Assembly (NCBI RefSeq): GCF_008932295.1 | Contig: NZ_WBWA01000028.1 | Span: forward strand, 1 to 60,000 | Reading direction: 5' to 3' | Length of the DNA stretch: 60,000 bases | DNA from: Brucella tritici | Lineage (GTDB): Bacteria; Pseudomonadota; Alphaproteobacteria; Rhizobiales; Rhizobiaceae | Notes under the pieces: model-generated | What the model was told of the DNA's origin: nothing | Seen by the model: the letters and a program-made list of their open reading frames with translations, nothing else | Databases searched by the model: none | Part shown: in pieces, positions 24,882 to 31,234 of the stretch | Position numbering within the stretch: the first letter of the stretch is position 1 | Layout: every line of letters starts with the position of its first letter | Made by a program: the position numbers and the translations under genes

Positions 24882-25190
24882 TTAGATTACAGACTGGTTG
24901 CGAACTCGGAGACCGGCGAAGTCCCGTAGCGCTTCCATCTGGACGTTCGGTTTGTGGTGATGAGGGGCAGGGGCAAACAGGATGCGCCGCCCCAGGTGGT
25001 AAAGTTCCTCAGGATCGACGGCAGAGCGTTCGGCCATCACGGCAAAGAGAACTGCCACACCGGCTAGAATCTCTGGCGCTCGCTCGTGGTTAGCCCCATT
25101 GAGGAGAGCGTGAGCTACGTTAGCAACTCGGTCTCGTGAGACCATGTGTAATTGCGTAGGGTCAACTCGTGTTGAAAGTTCATTACTCAA
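24882..25190 (-). CDS. Hypothetical phage protein after the RNA polymerase gene
   Basis: The reading frame is open into the polymerase gene, but the start is probably the TTG at 25190, which has AAAAGGAA upstream and gives 102 residues. The ATG at 25145 is an alternative that lacks a ribosome site and lies directly behind a promoter-like motif. The common part is helical and hydrophobic in the middle (APEILAGVAVLFAVMAERSA) and ends in HHHKPNVQMEALRDFAG. No family recognised. Two promoter-like motifs, one before and one inside its 5' part, make its expression interesting. Confidence 0.5.
   Translation of the reverse strand: MSNELSTRVDPTQLHMVSRDRVANVAHALLNGANHERAPEILAGVAVLFAVMAERSAVDPEELYHLGRRILFAPAPHHHKPNVQMEALRDFAGLRVRNQSVI
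25146..25171 (-). promoter_or_regulatory. Putative phage RNA polymerase promoter
   Basis: The minus strand contains CCTACGCAATTACACAT, with the shared core CTACGCANNTACAC. It lies 75 bp downstream of a second copy (25222-25245) and would fire into the 24882-25190 gene, SSB and the replication block. Function inferred from recurrence. Confidence 0.55.
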
Positions 25191-25221
25191 AGCACATTCC
25201 TTTTCAAGTACGTGGCTATTT

Positions 25222-25245
25222 CGTGTATATGCGTAGAGTTCACGC
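25222..25245 (-). promoter_or_regulatory. Putative phage RNA polymerase promoter at the end of the polymerase gene
   Basis: The minus strand reads GCGTGAACTCTACGCATATACACG. It begins at the last codon and stop of the RNA polymerase gene. It is nearly identical to the copy inside the DNA polymerase gene, and its core CTACGCATATACAC matches the other copies. It would transcribe the replication genes. Confidence 0.65.
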
Positions 25246-27765
25246 AAAGAAGTAATTCGCATCGCGGATTTTCGAGATGTCGAGCGAGCCTTTGGCCAGC
25301 GGTTTCGGCATCTTCGCCTTTCCGGCAGACGCTGCGATACAAGCGAGGCGGTAATTTTCAAGGACCGGCTCACTATAGGTTAAGATGAAAGCCTCCCGTA
25401 AGCAGGACGCAAGGGTGTGCATGTCGGCGGCTACCGAACCATAGGCATCGTGGATCGACGTGAAGCATTCGATACCATTAGGTCCTAAGAGGTTGACGCA
25501 TGACATGAGCGCGGAGGCGTCCAGCGAATGAACAAAGTTCGGAGCTACGGCGCGGGTCTGGCCGTCCACGTCCAGAGTGTTCGTATCGTGCCAGTTTTGA
25601 AGCATGATGCGCTGACCATCCAGATTTGTATCAATCCGGGTACCCTTCTTCTCACCGTAGAATTGGCGGACGTAGAAACCCACGGGGGTACGCCACCATA
25701 AGGGAAGGCCCCGCTTGGCCGACTCCTTGGCGCATTGCTGTAACCACTCCATGACCTCCACCGGACGTTTGACGGTCCCCTCTACGGCCTTGCGGATGAG
25801 CTTCACGAGATAGTTCACCGCGTCCACTCTGGGGTTGGAGGTTTCCGTTTTGGCTACCGGGAAGACGTTTCCGTGCGGGTCTGCCTTCTTAAGCCAGTCC
25901 ATCGTATAGCTGAAATACGCATGGGTGGTTCCGCCATACGGTAGGATCATCACGGGCCGCTTGGTGACTGAACGCGGGGCCGCCCCTTCGAATAGCTCCA
26001 GCCATTTCTCCGCTATGGGATTGTTGATGTCTGCTATTAGGACTTCGGTTAGCTGGTCGGCTACCTCTTGATAGATATCGCGGGGCTTCTCTGAGGGGAT
26101 GAGATTGACGGATGCCCCGCCTTCCTCATCAAGGACCATCGCGGAAAGATGCTGAATACCGTTGCAAGTCCCATCCACGCGAACCGGCAAAGCTGACATC
26201 ATGCCTTCCCCCTCACGTAACCATCTGGCCCATTCAAAGATCGCGGCTAGTCTCTGCCAATTGTCGTCATCATCCTTGCCTATCCATCGGCGGTCTAACA
26301 GCGGGTCCTCGTCAATCGAAAGCCACTGGTCGTTACGCTGCTCCACCCACTCAATGCGGTCGTCATAGGACACCTTGTCCACCCCGAAGCAGTTGGCCAG
26401 ATGAATTGCCAACCAGCCCGCATCCTTAAGCCCTACCGGCTTTGGTCTGGCGAAGGTCAGTAAGCCCCGGTGAAGGTCCTGCCCCTGCGGACTAAGATCA
26501 GATGGTATCGGATACATCCGGCCCCGGAAGTCCAGATAATGCGGGAAGTAAAATTCCGGCTCGTCCTTGAACCTATCGGCCACGCTGAATGCACGTCTGT
26601 AGGCTAGGAACTTGGAAACGCGCTTGGCATTGGATGTGCGGATGTCACCAGCAAGTTTCTGCCACTCCTTATACTCTTCGGTTCCTTCCTCCACACCATA
26701 TGGGCGGGGAGGCACCTTTATCTCTTCCTGTCTCGGCAATCCGGCTAACGCCAAGTCCTTGTCCCAGACCTCCTTAGCGACATCGAAAACCCTGCGGTTA
26801 ATCTGCCATGGTGTACACTGTACTCGGTTGAGCGCCGCATAGACCTCTGGCATGTCCAGCGCTTCGAACTCCTCAAGTGCGTTCTGTTTGGTGTCTTGCT
26901 GGTTATGCTTGATGCGGATGAGGAACGGTGTCTTGACGAAAGGCGTATAGTAGCCGCCATCGCGTGGTCCGGTCCAATCCAGAGGAGGAATGAGTGTCGG
27001 CATATAGACAGGCGCATGGACAAGTTCATCATCCATGGCGCTGGCAACCCACTGTAGAAGCTCGTTGTCCGCTTCAAGGACATATGGACGTTTTGAGTAA
27101 ACCCCGCCTCTCATCCTTTTAGGTACCCATTCCGGGTCCGGGATGATGAAAAAGCGTCTGGTCGTCTCGATGATGATGTTAATGAGTTCCAGTCCTACCC
27201 GTATCCGGTCGGTGTCTGTCCAAGCAATCCAGCCGATCTTTTCCCAGACGTACTTATTGAACAGGCTGATCCGTGAGCGCTTTTGATGGGCGGCGTTCGA
27301 TCCTCTCTTGGCGTAGTGGGCGGCAGTCTCTTTCCAGTCTTGCGGCTCCTCCTCCTTCCACTTCTGGCAACGGGCCTCATGCTCACACCACGTTCCTATC
27401 TCGGTGGCTACGGCAAGGATGGCTCTCCGCTCAATGCTAAGCATCCGAAGCATGGACTTGAGGGCGACCACGGCGGCGGTCTCAGGTTCCAATTCCTGGA
27501 GTCGTGGCAACGCAATCGGCTTAGGTCCGCGCTTGCTGGACATCTTAGACATCCAAGCTTTGATCCCCTCGGATACCGGCAAGACCCATTCCTTAAGCAG
27601 GCTCCTATGGGGCCGCATTCGGTTCATGTCACGCTTCTGGATAGCCCTGTCTATGCGATCCTTCATGCGCTGCCTGCCTTCTACAAGCATCTCCTTTTCG
27701 AGTGACACTTGGTCCTCCCATCGGTCGTGGAGATGCGGAGAAGGTGGGATGAAATGTTGCGTCAT
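25240..27765 (-). CDS. Single-subunit DNA-directed RNA polymerase (T7 gp1-like)
   Basis: The start was set at the ATG at 27765, with GGAG seven bases upstream, giving 841 residues; a longer frame overlaps a promoter-like motif. Catalytic elements correspond to T7: RVDGTCNGIQHLSAM (first catalytic Asp), KRPVMILPYGGTTHAYF (Lys and Tyr), and TSIHDAYGSVAADM (second catalytic Asp). NFVHSLDASALMSCV is also conserved. The C-terminus NYFFA resembles the FAFA end needed by T7 polymerase. It should recognise its own promoters, for which the CTACGC motif is the best candidate. Confidence 0.95.
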   Translation of the reverse strand: MTQHFIPPSPHLHDRWEDQVSLEKEMLVEGRQRMKDRIDRAIQKRDMNRMRPHRSLLKEWVLPVSEGIKAWMSKMSSKRGPKPIALPRLQELEPETAAVVALKSMLRMLSIERRAILAVATEIGTWCEHEARCQKWKEEEPQDWKETAAHYAKRGSNAAHQKRSRISLFNKYVWEKIGWIAWTDTDRIRVGLELINIIIETTRRFFIIPDPEWVPKRMRGGVYSKRPYVLEADNELLQWVASAMDDELVHAPVYMPTLIPPLDWTGPRDGGYYTPFVKTPFLIRIKHNQQDTKQNALEEFEALDMPEVYAALNRVQCTPWQINRRVFDVAKEVWDKDLALAGLPRQEEIKVPPRPYGVEEGTEEYKEWQKLAGDIRTSNAKRVSKFLAYRRAFSVADRFKDEPEFYFPHYLDFRGRMYPIPSDLSPQGQDLHRGLLTFARPKPVGLKDAGWLAIHLANCFGVDKVSYDDRIEWVEQRNDQWLSIDEDPLLDRRWIGKDDDDNWQRLAAIFEWARWLREGEGMMSALPVRVDGTCNGIQHLSAMVLDEEGGASVNLIPSEKPRDIYQEVADQLTEVLIADINNPIAEKWLELFEGAAPRSVTKRPVMILPYGGTTHAYFSYTMDWLKKADPHGNVFPVAKTETSNPRVDAVNYLVKLIRKAVEGTVKRPVEVMEWLQQCAKESAKRGLPLWWRTPVGFYVRQFYGEKKGTRIDTNLDGQRIMLQNWHDTNTLDVDGQTRAVAPNFVHSLDASALMSCVNLLGPNGIECFTSIHDAYGSVAADMHTLASCLREAFILTYSEPVLENYRLACIAASAGKAKMPKPLAKGSLDISKIRDANYFFA

Positions 27766-27776
27766 TCGGATAACTC

Positions 27777-27802
27777 CGTGCATATGCGTAGTGTCTGGAC
27801 GC
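27777..27802 (-). promoter_or_regulatory. Putative phage RNA polymerase promoter before its own gene
   Basis: The minus strand contains GACACTACGCATATGCACG, with the ACACTACGC block shared with the capsid and early copies. It ends about 10 bp before the polymerase start codon and would give autoregulation. Function inferred from recurrence. Confidence 0.6.
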
Positions 27803-27841
27803 AAGTGGTCAGCGGTTGTCCACCTGTCCGTGTGCTTCTGA

Positions 27842-28207
27842 TTATTCGTAAATCCACATATACCCGTGGGTGGGTCGCCAGTGTCCGATTGACTTCAAAC
27901 GCTTCTGGGGCAACGTGGCTACTACCCGCCTGTCACCCTTCGGGTCATATCGTCCTAGTGATTGCAGCCAAGACACCGCGCCATGTTCTGCGAGGGTCGT
28001 AACCCTCACATGAAAACCCGATGTCCGTATCTTGTCGGGACTACCCAGACAGACTTGACGCTGCTTACTGAGGTCCTTCCAATTGTCGGCCACGCGGTTG
28101 CACATATCGTCAAACTCGCTGTCCGGTATTACGCTCTCGTCTAGTCCGTAATAGAGCATTGACGCCATGATGATCCTACGGGCGGCAAGGTCTAAGCTGA
28201 TTTTCAT
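27842..28207 (-). CDS. Early protein with a possible NAD-ligase-like N-terminal motif
   Basis: The protein has 121 residues, and its start overlaps the previous stop (ATGA). Residues 15-40 (MLYYGLDESVIPDSEFDDMC) resemble the YY-x-D-x-P-x-I-x-D-x-E-Y-D pattern of the small Ia domain of NAD-dependent DNA ligases, which binds NMN. The rest of a ligase is absent, so if the likeness is real this is a stand-alone domain; the C-terminal half (SLGRYDPKGDRRVVATLPQ) is unfamiliar. It occupies an early position, just before the RNA polymerase gene. The domain suggestion is weak. Confidence 0.6.
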   Translation of the reverse strand: MKISLDLAARRIIMASMLYYGLDESVIPDSEFDDMCNRVADNWKDLSKQRQVCLGSPDKIRTSGFHVRVTTLAEHGAVSWLQSLGRYDPKGDRRVVATLPQKRLKSIGHWRPTHGYMWIYE

Positions 28208-28419
28208 TTCTTGGTGCGGATGACTGTTTCCGGTCTATCCATCGGCTTGAAGCCCAGTTCCATTTCGTCCACCACGTTCTCCCTGCGAAGACCCATTATG
28301 GCGTCCATGCATCGCTTCGCTGTGGTCGGTACGCCCTTAAGCATCTCGGCAACCTTTCGGGCTGCTTGCTGTAAGCCGAATTGTCTGCCTTCTTCCCAGA
28401 CCTCTTTAACGTGTTTCAT
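28204..28419 (-). CDS. Early hypothetical protein, 71 residues
   Basis: The ATG at 28419 follows an AAGGAG site at somewhat long spacing; an in-frame extension would overlap the upstream gene. The sequence is a mixed-charge helical protein (KEVWEEGRQFGLQQAARKVA) with a basic end (RTKK). Not recognised. Early genes of T7-like phages often encode host-takeover proteins of this size. Confidence 0.55.
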   Translation of the reverse strand: MKHVKEVWEEGRQFGLQQAARKVAEMLKGVPTTAKRCMDAIMGLRRENVVDEMELGFKPMDRPETVIRTKK

Positions 28420-28421
28420 GT

Positions 28422-28634
28422 CTAGGTAATTCTCCTTGTTCTCTCTATGATTAGTCCGGTCCACTGACATTGCCGCCGCTCCACTGAGTACCAGTGACCG
28501 TCTGCATCCACGTACCTATGTCGTCTCAGTAGCTTCATGGATTCAAAGCGCTCCCGGCTGCTACGGTTGGTCCCGATGTTGGCATAAGGCCGGTTTTCCG
28601 TGGTGGCGGAACCACCAGAGAACTTCCGCCACAT
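28422..28634 (-). CDS. Early hypothetical basic protein, 70 residues
   Basis: The frame is open to 28682, but its first codons lie inside the promoter-like motif at 28645-28673. The ATG at 28634 is therefore preferred, though its ribosome site is weak; another ATG lies at codon 49 of the full frame. The product is Arg-rich with a YVDADGHWYSVERRQCQW segment. It is the first gene of the phage after the junction. Not recognised. Confidence 0.45.
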   Translation of the reverse strand: MWRKFSGGSATTENRPYANIGTNRSSRERFESMKLLRRHRYVDADGHWYSVERRQCQWTGLIIERTRRIT

Positions 28635-28644
28635 GCGCCTGACT

Positions 28645-28673
28645 GTGTGCAAAAGCGTAGTGTATGAGCCGCG
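28645..28673 (-). promoter_or_regulatory. Putative phage RNA polymerase promoter, early region
   Basis: The minus strand contains ATACACTACGCTTTTGCACAC, sharing CACTACGC and GCAC with the other copies. It lies directly upstream of the first phage gene. In T7 early genes use host promoters, so a phage-type promoter here would be a late reinforcement or read into the left end. Confidence 0.55.
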
Positions 28674-28709
28674 AAGGTTCATTGTAAAAGCTCTCTAATT
28701 TTGAGGATT

Positions 28710-28737
28710 GTGTGCAGTTGCGAACTAAGCGTTAATG
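28710..28737 (-). promoter_or_regulatory. Degenerate copy of the phage promoter motif at the junction
   Basis: The minus strand contains TTCGCAACTGCACAC, matching the 3' half of the motif (CGCANNTGCACAC) but lacking CTA. It begins at the base where tRNA likeness ends. The first bases (AAGCATTAACGCTT, including the tRNA-derived AA) are a near-palindrome that could belong to a recombination site. Weak as a promoter. Confidence 0.35.
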
Positions 28738-28738
28738 C

Positions 28739-28777
28739 TTTTGAGTCCGGCGCGTCTACCAGTTCCACCACACCCGC
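28739..28777 (-). tRNA. 5' half of tRNA-Leu(CAA), interrupted after the anticodon loop
   Basis: The minus strand reads GCGGGTG (acceptor 5' strand), then the D-arm with GGTAGAC, then anticodon stem CCGGA and loop CTCAAAA with anticodon CAA. The expected 3' stem TCCGG, long variable arm, TTC loop and acceptor complement CACCCGC do not follow. The next bases are GCATTAACG of phage origin. The 39 bases thus form a broken host tRNA gene at the phage boundary. The missing half may lie at the other end of the element or be lost. The fragment cannot give a working tRNA by itself. Confidence 0.85.
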
Positions 28778-28826
28778 ACATTTCTGCCGAAGCAGTTCGA
28801 TATGGTCCAAAGGGACAGCGGGTTGG

Positions 28827-28855
28827 GATATACCGACTAAACGAAACGAGGTCAA
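28827..28855 (-). promoter_or_regulatory. Sigma-70-type promoter of the broken tRNA-Leu gene
   Basis: The minus strand has TTGACC, a 17-bp spacer, and TATATC, close to consensus. The tRNA 5' end lies 50 bp downstream of the -10 box. This shows that the tRNA fragment is the 5' end of a real host gene and that a strong host promoter now points into the phage early region. Confidence 0.8.
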
Positions 28856-29039
28856 TTGCTCAAAAGCGCAGCTTGCATGCTCTTCGGAAAGAAGACTGGA
28901 AGGGTAAGAACTCATGACGCGTAATCCACCCAGCCGCCCGTCTTCACGGCTGCGTTCCGGTCAACGGTACCGTTCCTGACGGCGTCAGGCGGAACAGGCC
29001 ATATACGTTCAGAGCGGCTTGGAAATAAGCTGCCGCTCT
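28856..29039. other. Intergenic host DNA between tRNA-Leu promoter and the 33-residue gene
   Basis: No gene is supported here. There is a GC-rich dyad, CCTGACGGCGTCAGG with outer GTTC/GGAAC pairs, at 28972-28994. A second dyad follows at about 29011-29039, AGAGCGGC with GCCGCTCT, placed directly after the stop of the small minus-strand gene. The second may be a weak terminator for that gene. Confidence 0.5.
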
Positions 29040-29141
29040 TTATCTGCGCAAGTTCGCTTCAACCAGATTCCAGAAGACCAGCAAGGCTATGAAGCCCAGC
29101 AGGATGTAATCCAGTGTGCTGACATAGTGAAAATATTCCAT
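29040..29141 (-). CDS. Small membrane protein, 33 residues
   Basis: The peptide begins MEYFHYVSTLDYILLGFIAL, then LLVFWNLVEANLRR. It has one transmembrane helix at about residues 11-27 with a basic end. A strong ribosome site (GGAAGGAGATGCGCC before ATG) and a promoter candidate upstream (TTGAAC, 18 bp, TAATTA at about 29194-29225) support expression, and a hairpin follows the stop. It lies on the host side of the junction. It could be a regulatory membrane peptide or a type I toxin-like peptide; no homologue recognised. Confidence 0.6.
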   Translation of the reverse strand: MEYFHYVSTLDYILLGFIALLVFWNLVEANLRR

Positions 29142-29370
29142 GGCGCATCTCCTTCCCCGGGAGGGCGCGATAGCGTTTGAGCCAGACGGAAGCTTTTATA
29201 ATTATCCGGGCTTCGGACACTTGTTCAAAGTGCCGGATTGCACCGGTGCGGACCTCCTCTTCCGCCTGTCCATGCGCTCTCCCAAGACAAAGTGTACCAC
29301 GCTTTGTTAGCAGGCTCAAATCATTGGTTAGGCTGGCATAACCAGCCGCATTCGCTTGGCGCCAAATGTG
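29142..29370. other. Intergenic region upstream of the 33-residue gene
   Basis: The stretch holds a minus-strand promoter candidate for the small gene (TTGAAC and TAATTA at about 29194-29225) and nothing else that I can support. Plus-strand frames here are short and lack ribosome sites. Confidence 0.45.
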
Positions 29371-29449
29371 CTAGTGTGGCGAATCCGAAATTCGTATCAT
29401 TCTGGAGCGGGGTTGCGAACGAATTTCGGATTCAAATCCACCACACTAG
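29371..29449. repeat. CTAG-bounded palindromic element, single copy type
   Basis: It begins and ends with CTAG. The arms CTAGTGTGG...AATCCGAAATTCG and CGAATTTCGGATT...CCACACTAG pair around a 28-bp loop. It is of the same family as 37567-37640: chance translation of the two gives near-identical peptides (VWRIRNSYHSGAGLRTNF and VWRIRNSHHFGAVLLTNF). The last CTAG supplies the TAG stop codon of the phosphoethanolamine transferase gene. Resembles the Bru-RS palindromes described in Brucella. Confidence 0.8.
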
Positions 29450-31080
29450 TTCGACGTGGCGACATTGGCCTTTCGGCAGTTGGCAAAGCGGTCGAGTGCC
29501 TGATCATAGGCCGACGTTTTCACGCCCATCATGCCGATGACCGTGTGGAACAGATTGTCGTGCGAGGAGGGGGCAGCAGCATCCTGCTTGATGCAAGCCG
29601 TGTCGAGCCTGGTGGCGTTTGCATAGTCCGGCGAGAACCATGCGACGAATGGAATGTGTGTCTGGACGTCAGGGGCGATGAAATAGGGTGCCGCATGCAG
29701 ATAAAGGCCATCTTCGCCCAGCGATTCGCCATGGTCGGACATATAGATCATGGCCGGAGCAAAACGATCTTCGCTTGCTTTCAGGACGTTGATGATCTCC
29801 GACAATATGTGGTCGGTATAGAGGATCGAGTTGTCATAGGAGTTGACGATCTGGTCGTTGGTGCAATCGGAAAATTCGCTTGTGCGGCACTCTGGCTTGA
29901 ACTTGGCGAATTCCGGCGGATAACGGCGATAATAGGAGGGCCCGTGACTGCCTGTCATATGCAGGACAATCGTGGCATTGCCATTGACGTCCTTCAGGTG
30001 ATCGCGGAGCTGGTCGACCAGAATCTGGTCAAGACATTCGCCGCCTTCGCAATATTGCGCATTGTTCGAATTCTGCAGGTCGACCGTCGGTATGCGGTCC
30101 GAAACGCCTTTGCTGCCGGTATTGTTTTCGTACCAAGCAACCTGCACGCCAGCATGGTTGAGGAGGTCCATCAGATTTTCCGAACTATGGAACTTGGAGC
30201 TCGAATAATCCTCGCGCGGAAAGGGCGAAAACATGCACGGCACCGAAACCGAGGTATCCGTACCGCAGCTCGTCATGTTCGTGAAGGTGACGATATCCTG
30301 CTGCTTGAGTTCGGGATTGGTCTCACGCGGGTAGCCGTAAAGGCTGAAATTCTGCGCGCGCGCCGTTTCGCCCACCACGATAACCGTCAGCAGTTTCTTG
30401 CCCGACGCTATCGGCGGCAATGCCTGTTTGGCATCGAGGCCGAGCGGTTGCATCACGATCTGCCTGTCATTCAGGTCACGTACGATATATTGCACCGTGC
30501 TCTTGAGCGGTGTGCCAGGCATGAGCCGTTCCATGATGTCGGAGCGGTGTTCGCGATACATTGAGGAGAAGCTGCCGTAATCGGAGCCAATAAGCGCGAC
30601 TGCGACAGCCAGGCAGACGATGATCGAAACGGTATTGACCAGAAGCTTTTGCAGCAAAGGCCGGTGCTTCACGCGGACCCAGATGACGAGAAGCGAGGGG
30701 ATGACGGCGTAAAGCAGCATATGCAGCAGAAAGCCCGTCGTTATCAGATGGCCCGACTCGGCTTTTGTCGTCGTCAGCGTCGCCTCGACCACGTTGCGGT
30801 CAATGATGGTGCCAAACGTGTCCGTAAAATAGGCCCCGCCTGCGGCGACCCATATTGCGAAAATCAGAACCGGCTTGATGATATATTTCGCCGAGAAGGC
30901 CATCAGCACGGCGATATGGATGAGAAGGATAGCTGCCGCCCCAACAACCAGCTTTTGCGGATGATCGGAAAAATAGGCGATCAGCCGCTGCCAGAAAGAG
31001 GTGTTGGTGAAAGCGAGGAGATAAATCGCGGTCAGGACGCAAAGCGTGCCGCTAGCAATGATCGGGCGTGGAAACCGCAT
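29446..31080 (-). CDS. eptA: Lipid A phosphoethanolamine transferase, EptA/LptA family
   Basis: The 544-residue protein has four to five N-terminal membrane helices (residues 8-170) and a periplasmic sulfatase-fold catalytic domain. Metal and nucleophile residues are visible: Glu in IVVGETARAQNFSLYGY, Thr in SCGTDTSVSVPCMFS (the residue that carries phosphoethanolamine), and Asp/His in MSDHGESLGEDG with HAAPY after it. Paired Cys residues fit the disulfides of this family. It transfers phosphoethanolamine to lipid A or core, lowering susceptibility to cationic peptides. Its stop codon is provided by a palindromic repeat. Confidence 0.9.
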   Translation of the reverse strand: MRFPRPIIASGTLCVLTAIYLLAFTNTSFWQRLIAYFSDHPQKLVVGAAAILLIHIAVLMAFSAKYIIKPVLIFAIWVAAGGAYFTDTFGTIIDRNVVEATLTTTKAESGHLITTGFLLHMLLYAVIPSLLVIWVRVKHRPLLQKLLVNTVSIIVCLAVAVALIGSDYGSFSSMYREHRSDIMERLMPGTPLKSTVQYIVRDLNDRQIVMQPLGLDAKQALPPIASGKKLLTVIVVGETARAQNFSLYGYPRETNPELKQQDIVTFTNMTSCGTDTSVSVPCMFSPFPREDYSSSKFHSSENLMDLLNHAGVQVAWYENNTGSKGVSDRIPTVDLQNSNNAQYCEGGECLDQILVDQLRDHLKDVNGNATIVLHMTGSHGPSYYRRYPPEFAKFKPECRTSEFSDCTNDQIVNSYDNSILYTDHILSEIINVLKASEDRFAPAMIYMSDHGESLGEDGLYLHAAPYFIAPDVQTHIPFVAWFSPDYANATRLDTACIKQDAAAPSSHDNLFHTVIGMMGVKTSAYDQALDRFANCRKANVATSN

Positions 31081-31234
31081 TCCTGAACCTTCAAAATCTC
31101 AAAGTGGCTGTTGAGGATGGAGCTTCGCAGGGCTTCTGCAAAACTGCAATCGCAACTTTCTTGCCGGATAAATCCGGTGTAGGAGATTCAGGACAGTGAT
31201 TTCTAGGCTTTTTTAAGGTTGCTTAAATTCGACC

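Larger units (their letters stand above)
1..28738 (-). mobile_element. T7-like (autographivirus) phage genome, incomplete, probably a prophage
   Basis: The block carries, in T7 order on the minus strand, a single-subunit RNA polymerase, SSB, endonuclease I, amidase, primase-helicase, DNA polymerase, exonuclease, portal, scaffold, capsid, two tail tubular proteins and four internal virion proteins. Many genes overlap by a few bases at stop/start codons. The right edge abuts half of a host tRNA-Leu gene, which suggests integration there. The left edge ends in a fold-back inside the gp16-like gene, so tail fibre, terminase and any integrase gene are not seen. Whether this is an intact prophage, a remnant or a chimeric assembly cannot be decided from the window. 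Confidence 0.9.

Noticed and set aside
28700..28777. Group I intron in tRNA-Leu
   Set aside because: Introns of that type in tRNA-Leu sit after anticodon position 34, preceded by U; the break here is after the whole loop, and phage genes follow, not an intron core.
28679..28915. 78-codon minus-strand frame containing GVVELVDAPDSK
   Set aside because: That peptide is the usual chance translation of a tRNA-Leu 5' half; the frame spans the host promoter, the broken tRNA and the junction.
29356..30564. 402-codon plus-strand frame
   Set aside because: Antisense to the phosphoethanolamine transferase gene, which has clear catalytic motifs.
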